Of a DNA stretch of 21,802 bases, positions 17,204 through 21,802 are shown piece by piece (within the stretch, counting starts at the first letter, position 1; the number at the start of each line of letters is the position of its first letter). The notes beneath the pieces were generated by a model. It worked only from the letters and a program-made list of their open reading frames with translations. It was not told the DNA's origin and did no database searches. The stretch is from JBOGZD01 sp050697155 (lineage in GTDB: Bacteria > Actinomycetota > Thermoleophilia > Solirubrobacterales > 70-9), in assembly GCA_050697155.1 (NCBI GenBank), contig JBOGZD010000044.1:1-21802 (forward strand), read 5' to 3'. Made by a program: the position numbers and the translations under genes.

Positions 17204-17332
17204 TTACGAGCGGCTCCGGCTGCGCCGGCGGCGCCGACGCCGACGCCGACGGCGGCCTGAGTTCGAGCCATCGCCCGAGCCGGACCGCTTCGCGCTGACG
17301 TGCGATGCGGGGTAGAGGGCCTGAAACGCCAT
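17204..17332 (-). CDS. 42-residue peptide with Arg11-SRSRS tail
   Basis: A short gene starts at ATG 17332 with AGGAGG 7 bases upstream, one of the best ribosome binding sites in the window. The peptide begins MAFQALYPASHVSAKRSG, continues with a Gly/Ser/Asp linker, then has eleven consecutive arginines and ends SRSRS. The arginines use mixed codons (CGC, CGT, CGG), so selection on the protein is possible, although the underlying GC-rich repeat could also arise by slippage. TAA is followed immediately by the TTG start of the ABC exporter. There is no signal peptide or membrane segment. Such a tail could bind nucleic acid, membrane or an acidic partner, and serine-arginine dipeptides are known substrates of some kinases. 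Function is unknown. A different frame over the same DNA (17200-17388) lacks a ribosome binding site and is less likely. Confidence 0.7.
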   Translation of the reverse strand: MAFQALYPASHVSAKRSGSGDGSNSGRRRRRRRRRRRSRSRS

Positions 17333-17409
17333 TTCCTTACCTCCTGTCGATTTCGCCGCCCCTCCAATCGGGGCTTGCGAGCTTGCAATCAGGAGGATTC
17401 CCCGCCGTC

Positions 17410-17447
17410 CTGAGAGCCCCGTGAGCCTCGGATTAGAACGCTCTCAG
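17410..17447. promoter_or_regulatory. inverted TGAGAGC elements upstream of the peptide/ABC/kinase operon
   Basis: CTGAGAGC (17410-17417) and GCTCTCAG (17440-17447) are perfect 8-base inverted repeats with 22 bases between them, about 80-115 bases upstream of the small-peptide start. On the minus strand the distal copy reads TGAGAGCGTTCTAA, almost the same as the palindrome at 18084-18097. This suggests a shared regulator. Confidence 0.5.
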
Positions 17448-17478
17448 CGACCGCGGGGGCGCGGGCGCAGAAACGGAC

Positions 17479-17503
17479 CGCCCCGGCCGCGAGGGCCGGG
17501 GCG
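17479..17503 (-). terminator. hairpin terminator of the acidic secreted protein gene
   Basis: CGCCCCGGCC (17479-17488) and GGCCGGGGCG (17494-17503) form a perfect 10-bp stem with a 5-base loop, 42 bases after the stop codon of the minus-strand gene. On the minus strand it is followed by GTCCGTTTCTG, a weak T-rich stretch. Confidence 0.7.
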
Positions 17504-17545
17504 CTCGATGCTCGACGCCGAATCGCTGCGAGTGTGTCGCTGCGC

Positions 17546-17947
17546 TCAGCCCGAGCCGCCGTCGTCCGAGCCGCCGTAGTAGTAGCCGGCGTCGTCGGAG
17601 TAGTCGTCGTAGACGGGCGCCGGGGCGGGTGCCGGGGCGGCGGCCACGGAGTCGGCGTCGGGGGTGTTGTCCCCGTGGTCGGTGCCGTCGTTGCCCTCGG
17701 TGTTGTCACCGTCGCCGGTGTTGTCGCCGCCGTTGGTGCCGTCGTCACCTCGGGTCTGGTCGCGGTCGCCGGTGTCGCGGTCGTCATCGTCCTCGACGAG
17801 CTCGGAGTCGGTGAGTGCCTCGTCCTTGCGCAGCTCGATCGCCTCCAACGCGTCGAACTTGTCGTCGCCGTCGTCGGCAACCGCCGCGCCCACGCCGCCG
17901 GCGAGCAGCGTCGCGACGATCGCGAATATGGCGAATCTGCCGATCAT
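17546..17947 (-). CDS. secreted acidic Asp/Gly/Thr-rich protein
   Basis: The 133-residue product begins with a signal peptide (MIGRFAIFAIVATLLAGGVGAAVA, likely cleaved before Asp25 after AVA). The mature part starts with a short helix-like segment (KFDALEAIELRKDEALTDSELVE). A low-complexity acidic stretch of Asp, Gly, Asn and Thr follows (about 53-98, DDGTNGGDNTGDGDNTEGND), then an Ala-Pro linker (APAPAPAP) and a Tyr/Asp/Gly tail (VYDDYSDDAGYYYGGSDDGG). No enzyme motif is visible. AGGAGG lies 8 bases upstream of the ATG. Such composition fits a surface or calcium-binding disordered protein, but that is inference. It is divergent from the second acidic protein gene, and the 225-base region between them holds paired palindromes. 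A terminator hairpin follows, so it is probably monocistronic. Confidence 0.75.
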   Translation of the reverse strand: MIGRFAIFAIVATLLAGGVGAAVADDGDDKFDALEAIELRKDEALTDSELVEDDDDRDTGDRDQTRGDDGTNGGDNTGDGDNTEGNDGTDHGDNTPDADSVAAAPAPAPAPVYDDYSDDAGYYYGGSDDGGSG

Positions 17948-18052
17948 GTCCTCGTCCTCCTTCGGGTTTCATCGCCCGGGGGCCGATCCACCGGGCATCC
18001 TTCGACCTGCGCGACCGTAGGAACGCGGCCTGAGACAACCCTTGGAGTCCGG

Positions 18053-18097
18053 TGAGACTGCTCTCAGGACTGGCGCCGATCGATGAGAGCGTTCTCA
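18053..18097. promoter_or_regulatory. paired TGAGA-N4-TCTCA palindromes in a divergent promoter region
   Basis: Two 14-bp palindromes, TGAGA-ctgc-TCTCA (18053-18066) and TGAGA-gcgt-TCTCA (18084-18097), lie 31 bases apart centre to centre, about three helical turns. Another TGAGA half-site is at 18031-18035. They sit between two divergent genes for acidic secreted proteins, 76-120 bases upstream of the plus-strand start. Spacing and symmetry fit cooperative binding of a dimeric regulator. Confidence 0.6.
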
Positions 18098-18172
18098 CCT
18101 TGGCTTCAGCTCGATCCAATGCCGCCGGCAAACCCTTGTGGTGCAAGTCGGACCCCTATCAGGAGGATCACG

Positions 18173-18577
18173 ATGGAACGCACCATGAGCACCTGGGACC
18201 GCATCGGGGTGGCCGCAGTGGCCATGCTGATCGCGGCCTTCGCGCTCAGCGCGATGAGCGTGCCCGTCAACCCAGCGAGCGCGGATGAGCTCGCCGGCAA
18301 GCGCGACGACGGCGGCGTCGATCTGGTGGCGAAGGATGACGATGACGATGACGACGACGGCGACAGCGACGATGGCGCCGCAACGGACACCAATGGCGCC
18401 GGCACCAACTCCGGCAGCGCCAGCATCGGCAGCAATAGCGCCAACACCCCAACCGGCACGACGCAAGGCACCGGAAAGTCGAAGAGCGTCTCCAACAGCA
18501 GCGACAAGAGCAAGAACACGGCCACCGGCACCACCCAGGGCACGGGCCCGTCGCGGACGGTCTCGAACAGCTCGTGA
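18173..18577 (+). CDS. secreted poly-Asp, Ser/Thr-repeat protein
   Basis: I use ATG 18173, which has AGGAGG with a 6-base spacer; the frame itself opens 30 codons earlier inside the promoter palindromes. The 134-residue product has a signal peptide (hydrophobic core about 11-30, likely cleavage after ASA at 37). An acidic stretch follows with eight consecutive aspartates (VAKDDDDDDDDGDSDDG). The C-terminus holds two similar units, TGTTQGTGKSKSVSNSS and TGTTQGTGPSRTVSNSS, separated by DKSKNTA. No known domain is recognised. The stop overlaps the start of kinase 2 as GTGA, so the two are translationally coupled. The Ser/Thr-rich tail is a tempting phosphorylation target, but export would separate it from a cytoplasmic kinase unless it is modified before secretion. 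It shares its promoter region with the other acidic protein gene. Confidence 0.75.
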   Translation: MERTMSTWDRIGVAAVAMLIAAFALSAMSVPVNPASADELAGKRDDGGVDLVAKDDDDDDDDGDSDDGAATDTNGAGTNSGSASIGSNSANTPTGTTQGTGKSKSVSNSSDKSKNTATGTTQGTGPSRTVSNSS

Positions 18578-19542
18578 CCTCGCGACCTGAAGGCTCGGCC
18601 CGGGTGACCGGAGCCGATATCGACCACGAGGCCGGCGCCCACCGGGCGCCGGCCTCGGGGACGTCCCGGTGGGGGTTCGCCGAGGGCGATGAGATCGCCC
18701 CGCGCCTCTCGGTGCTCCGCCGCCTCGGCGGCGGGCACCGCTACGAGGCGTACCTCGCCTTCTCGGAGGAGCTCTGGACGACCTGCGTCGTCAAGGTGGT
18801 GCGTCCGGACCTGGTCGACGACGAGCACACGCTCTCCGGGCTGCGCTCGGAGGTTGCGCTGCTCGACCGCCTGTCGCATCCCGTGATCGTCCGGGGCTTC
18901 GGGTCAGACCTCGGCGGCGAGCGCCCGCATGTCGTCCTCGAGCACCTCGAGGGCCCGCGGCTGTCGACGCTGCTGCGAAAGTACGGCCCGCTGCCCGCCG
19001 AGCAGCTCGTCCCGCTCGCGGTCCAGCTCGCGGCAGCGATCCACTACCTCGACGGCGCCGGAGTCGTCCATCTCGACGTCAAGCCCTCGAACGTGATCAT
19101 GGGCGCCCCGCCGAGGCTGATCGACCTCTCGGTCGCCCTCGACGCCGCCGACGCCCAGACGCTCACTCGCCCGGTCGGCACCGACTCCTACATGGCCCCC
19201 GAGCAGTGCCTGCCCGCCGAGCTCGGCCCGGTCGGTCCGCCGGCCGACGTCTGGGGTCTCGGGGCGACGCTCTACCGCGCGCTCTCCGGTGAGCCCGCCT
19301 TTGGCCGTGCGGTCGAGGAGCCGCGCTCGCCGGAGGAGCGCTGGCCGCAGCTAGTCGGCGAGCCCGCACCGCTCGACGGTGCCGACCCGGCCCTCGCCGC
19401 GCCGATCCTGTCCTGCCTGGCGCGCGAGCCGGCGGCGCGCCCGGCCGCGCGCGAGGTCGCCGAGGCGCTCGAGCCGGTGCTCGGCGCGCTGCCGAAACCG
19501 CGCCTCTCGCGACTCAAGCCGCGGCTTCGGACCGCTCGCTAG
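18574..19542 (+). CDS. eukaryotic-type Ser/Thr protein kinase 2, atypical DLS motif
   Basis: This 322-residue soluble protein is a paralogue of kinase 1. A 40-residue polar N-terminus precedes the kinase domain. The glycine-rich loop is LGGGHRYEAY (51-60), the beta-3 lysine is Lys74 (CVVKVVRPD) and the helix-C glutamate is about Glu93. The catalytic loop is VVHLDVKPSNV (Asp168, Lys170, Asn173), and the metal-binding motif is DLS (184-186) rather than DFG. The activation segment GTDSYMAPEQ and DVWGLG follow. There is no transmembrane segment or sensor domain. GTG start overlaps the upstream acidic protein gene by 4 bases. The stop TAG overlaps the stop of the convergent response regulator gene through a shared CTAG. 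The catalytic residues are intact, so it is probably active. Partner and signal are unknown. Confidence 0.88.
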   Translation: MTSRPEGSARVTGADIDHEAGAHRAPASGTSRWGFAEGDEIAPRLSVLRRLGGGHRYEAYLAFSEELWTTCVVKVVRPDLVDDEHTLSGLRSEVALLDRLSHPVIVRGFGSDLGGERPHVVLEHLEGPRLSTLLRKYGPLPAEQLVPLAVQLAAAIHYLDGAGVVHLDVKPSNVIMGAPPRLIDLSVALDAADAQTLTRPVGTDSYMAPEQCLPAELGPVGPPADVWGLGATLYRALSGEPAFGRAVEEPRSPEERWPQLVGEPAPLDGADPALAAPILSCLAREPAARPAAREVAEALEPVLGALPKPRLSRLKPRLRTAR

Positions 19543-20198
19543 TCGCGCAGCCTGTAGCCCATCCCGCGCACGGTCTCGATCACGCCCTCGCCGAGCTTGC
19601 GGCGCAGGTAGCGGACGTAGACCTCGACCACGTTCGAGCCGGGGTCGTAGTCGTAGCCCCAGACGTGGGCGAGCAGCTGCTCCCGGCTGAGGACCTGGCC
19701 GGCGTGCTGCATGAAGGTCTCCAGCATCGTGAACTCGCGCGCGGTCAGGTCGACCACCTCGCCCTCGACCATCGCCTTTCGCGTCCGCACGTCGAGCGTC
19801 ACGCCGGCGGCCTCGAGCATCGTCGGCTCGGCGCCCCTGCCCTCGCGCAGTTGCACGCGCACCCGGGCGAGCAGCTCCTCGAGCCGGAACGGCTTGGTGA
19901 TGTAGTCGTCGCCGCCCGCGTCGAGGCCCTCGACCTTGTCGCCGAGATCGTCGCGGGCGGTGAGGATGATCACCGGCATTCGCTCGCCGCGGCGGCGCAG
20001 CTCGCGCAGCACGCTGAGCCCGTCGGTGTCGGGGAGGCCGAGGTCGAGGATCGCGAGGTCGAAGTCCTCGTCGGTGGCGATCGCGGTGGCCGAGGCGCCG
20101 TCGGCGACCACCTTGGTCGTGTACCCGCGCGAGGTCAGCCCCTTGTCGAGGAAGCTCGCCATCCCGGATTCGTCCTCGCAGATCAGGATCCGCTTCAC
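19539..20198 (-). CDS. OmpR/PhoB-family response regulator
   Basis: The 219-residue protein has a receiver domain (1-120) with the acidic pair Glu8/Asp9 (ICEDES), phosphoacceptor Asp52 (ILDLGLPD), Thr80 (ILTAR) and Lys102 (ITKPF). Its C-terminal winged-helix domain (about 128-219) is of OmpR type (TAREFTMLETFMQHAG, SREQLLAHVWGYDYDPGSNVVEVYVRYLRRKLG, IETVRGMGYRL). It would be phosphorylated by the histidine kinase encoded just upstream and act as a DNA-binding regulator. The start is GTG 20198, overlapping the kinase gene stop as GTGA. The regulator is intact although the partner gene appears broken. Its targets are unknown; the palindromes at 18053-18097 and 17410-17447 are possible candidates but no link is proven. 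Its 3' end overlaps that of kinase 2. Confidence 0.94.
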   Translation of the reverse strand: MKRILICEDESGMASFLDKGLTSRGYTTKVVADGASATAIATDEDFDLAILDLGLPDTDGLSVLRELRRRGERMPVIILTARDDLGDKVEGLDAGGDDYITKPFRLEELLARVRVQLREGRGAEPTMLEAAGVTLDVRTRKAMVEGEVVDLTAREFTMLETFMQHAGQVLSREQLLAHVWGYDYDPGSNVVEVYVRYLRRKLGEGVIETVRGMGYRLRD

Positions 20199-21702
20199 GT
20201 CGGCGTCCCCTCGGTGACCGGCTGTCTGGTGCCCGGGCCCTCGACCGGGACCGTGATCGTGAACGTCGCCCCCTCCCCCGGCCGGCCGCGCATCCCGACC
20301 CGCCCGCCGTGCGCCTCCGCGATCGCCTGCACGATCGCGAGGCCGAGCCCGCTGCCCTCATACCGGTTGCCGCTGCGACGGCCGCGGGTGAAGCGGTCGA
20401 AGATCCGCCGCTCGTCGTCCGGCTGCACGCCGACACCCGAATCGCGGACCCACAGCGATGCCTCATGCCCGTCGACGGCGGCACCGATCGCGATCGTCTG
20501 GCCCTCGGCGGTATGGGCCACGGCGTTGCGGGTCAGGTTCATCACCGCCTGCGTCAGCCGTTGCGGGTCGGCGACGATCGAGCGGCGGGTCGAGCTCTCG
20601 AGCTCCCAATCACGATCGGCGAGACCGCTCACCTTGTCAACCAGCTCCTCACAGAGATCACCGAGGCTGACCGTCTCGAGCTGGAGGAAGTTGGGCTGGT
20701 CGGACTTCGCCAGCAACAGCAGGTCCTCGACGAATCGATTCATGCGGTCGAGCTCCCCGGTCACCAAGTGGATCGTCGCGTCGCGCTCGGTGCGATTTCC
20801 GGGGTCCATCTCGGCGAGCAGCTCGAGATGGCCGCGAACAACGGCGATCGGCGTCCGCAGCTCGTGACTGACGTCGCGGATGAAGTCGCGCTGGCTTGCG
20901 AACGCCGTCGTGAGCCGGTCCAGCATGCGGTTGAAGGCGTGCCCGAGGTCGGCGAGCTCGTCGTCACCCTCGACGTCGATGCGCCGGCTCATCTCCGTGC
21001 CGGTGATCGACTGCGCAGCGTCGCGCAGGTCCCGCAGCGGACCGAGAACGCGGCCGGCGGTGAAGAACGCGACCGCCGTGCCGAGCAGCAGGACCCGGCG
21101 GCCACAGCGGCGACGATCTGCACCGCCTCGTCCACCTCCTCGCGCTCGCCGGCGGTGTAGTCGGCGACGACGAAGGTCCCCAGGACTCTTCCAGCGAGCT
21201 CGACCGGGACGGCGAGGTACTCGGCGTGGCCGATCGGCGTCTCGAGCTCGCCTCGGTCGCTGGAGTCCAGTTGCCGCCAGCGCGCGACCTCCTCGGGCGG
21301 CGGCTGGAAGTCTCCCACTCGCTCGCTGTTGCGAAACTGCGCCTGTCCCCGCCGGGGGATGGTGATCAACTGCTCGCCCTCGCCGGCGACGTTGCGCGAC
21401 AGGTAGACGTCGAAGATGCGCTTGACGTCGGTGCCGAACCGCTCACCGGTTTCGGGATCGATCCCTCCGGCGAGCCGACCGAACTCATCGACCTCCTGGG
21501 TGAGGTCGCTGTCGATGCGATCCTCGAGCCGCACGAGCAGGACCTGTCGAACGACGAGCACCGAGAAGAACCCCGCCAACGTGAGCAGGATCACGTACGA
21601 GACGAGGATCCGGGTGCGCACGTCGCCGGCAATCCGCCGGCTCAGCGGCCGGGGCCGCTGGCGCTCAGTCATCCGGGCGGTCTCACGCCACCGCCGCACC
21701 AC
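20195..21702 (-). pseudogene. HAMP sensor histidine kinase, split by a frameshift
   Basis: Two adjacent frames together make one histidine kinase. The upstream part (20989-21702) has TM1 (about 31-52, TRILVSYVILLTLAGFFSVL), an extracytoplasmic domain of about 140 residues and the start of TM2 (QIVAAVAAG), then turns into nonsense (SCCSARRSRSS). From about 21096 the next frame reads VLLLGTAVAFF and then a HAMP domain (GRVLGPLRDLRDAAQSITG), HisKA (DVSHELRTPIAVVRGH) and a catalytic domain (NLTRNAVAHT, DSGVGVQ, GSGLGLA). One extra G in the GGG at 21094-21096 (CCC on the plus strand) would restore a protein of about 500 residues. The first frame stops at 20989-20991, overlapping an ATG at 20992 (ATGA), so a separate kinase half could be made. 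A sequencing or assembly error is a serious alternative. The start may be GTG 21702 or ATG 21672. Confidence 0.85.
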
Positions 21703-21710
21703 CCGAGAGA

Positions 21711-21727
21711 GTCAGCGCTTTGCTGAC
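21711..21727. promoter_or_regulatory. inverted repeat between the histidine kinase gene and the next gene
   Basis: GTCAGC (21711-21716) and GCTGAC (21722-21727) are perfect arms around the 5-base loop GCTTT. It lies 9 bases upstream of the histidine kinase frame and 20 bases upstream of the divergent plus-strand start. Operator or 5' hairpin are both possible. Confidence 0.4.
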
Positions 21728-21746
21728 GAACGAAGGAGGTGCGGAG

Positions 21747-21802
21747 ATGCCGAGGGGTCACTACCTGATCGAAGCCGTCAAGGAAGCGATCTGGGAGCTG
21801 CG
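21747..21802 (+). CDS. 5' end of an unidentified gene
   Basis: ATG 21747 is preceded by AAGGAGGT with a 6-base spacer, an excellent ribosome binding site. Nineteen codons are visible before the window ends: MPRGHYLIEAVKEAIWELR. The start is amphipathic and helical with no signal peptide. It is divergent from the two-component operon. Nothing more can be said about its identity. Confidence 0.6.
   Translation, partial: MPRGHYLIEAVKEAIWEL

Noticed and set aside
17200..17388. 62-codon minus-strand frame overlapping the ABC exporter start
   Set aside because: It lacks a ribosome binding site, whereas the other frame over the same bases has AGGAGG correctly spaced before ATG 17332. The long frame is a by-product of the GC-rich repeat.
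17388..17580. Plus-strand ATCAGGAGGAT, identical to the ribosome binding site region of the gene at 18173
   Set aside because: No start codon follows at a usable distance; the GTG at 17421 is too far and its 55-codon frame crosses the terminator hairpin. It could be a remnant of a duplicated gene start, but there is no further support.
21090..21110. Programmed ribosomal frameshift in the histidine kinase gene
   Set aside because: I see no slippery heptamer or downstream structure that would argue for programmed shifting; deletion or sequencing error is simpler.

Overview
The window comes from a high-GC genome that uses GTG and even TTG starts and frequent 4-nt stop/start overlaps. It carries a DUF2993/LmeA-type lipoprotein-like gene and steroid/fatty-acid-type genes (acyl-CoA dehydrogenase, SCP2 domain). 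This fits an actinobacterium, and my best guess is the Thermoleophilia/Solirubrobacterales group. That placement is inference, not proof. There are no insertion sequences, phage genes or CRISPR arrays, and no gene-free stretch longer than 300 bases.

Layout. (1) 1-1800: a tRNA-Glu(CTC) cut by the window edge, a small heme catalase-like protein, a DUF4265-type protein and a tRNA-Leu(CAG), all on the minus strand. (2) 1964-6888: a two-gene minus-strand operon of the hydantoinase/oxoprolinase/acetone carboxylase superfamily. Its second gene is a fusion of a HyuB/alpha-type subunit with a gamma-subunit-like tail. (3) 7012-10705: a DUF2993 secreted/anchored protein, an alpha/beta hydrolase plus haloalkane-dehalogenase-like pair (minus), and a metallophosphoesterase (plus) closed by a strong hairpin. 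(4) 10816-14359: a lipid-type cluster with a MerR-family regulator, a divergent alpha/beta hydrolase, an acyl-CoA dehydrogenase and an SCP2-domain protein. Related palindromes sit upstream of merR and in the divergent hydrolase/dehydrogenase promoter.

(5) 14412-19542 is the most unusual part. Two paralogous eukaryotic-type Ser/Thr kinases with HLDxKPSN catalytic loops and DLS in place of DFG lie in two oppositely oriented modules. The minus module is a 42-residue peptide ending in eleven arginines plus SRSRS, then an ABC exporter, then kinase 1, every junction abutting or overlapping. The plus module is a secreted, poly-Asp, Ser/Thr-repeat protein overlapping kinase 2. Between them lies a second secreted acidic protein (minus). 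Copies of a TGAGAGC element and TGAGA-N4-TCTCA palindromes lie in the two intergenic regions, suggesting one regulon. I see this as a candidate undescribed system in which kinase, small highly charged proteins and exporter work together; the function is unknown.

(6) 19539-21702: a two-component system (minus), whose histidine kinase gene is broken by an apparent single-base deletion in a G run at the end of TM2/HAMP entry. Its response regulator ends tail-to-tail with kinase 2, sharing a CTAG. The window ends 19 codons into a new plus-strand gene with a very good ribosome binding site.
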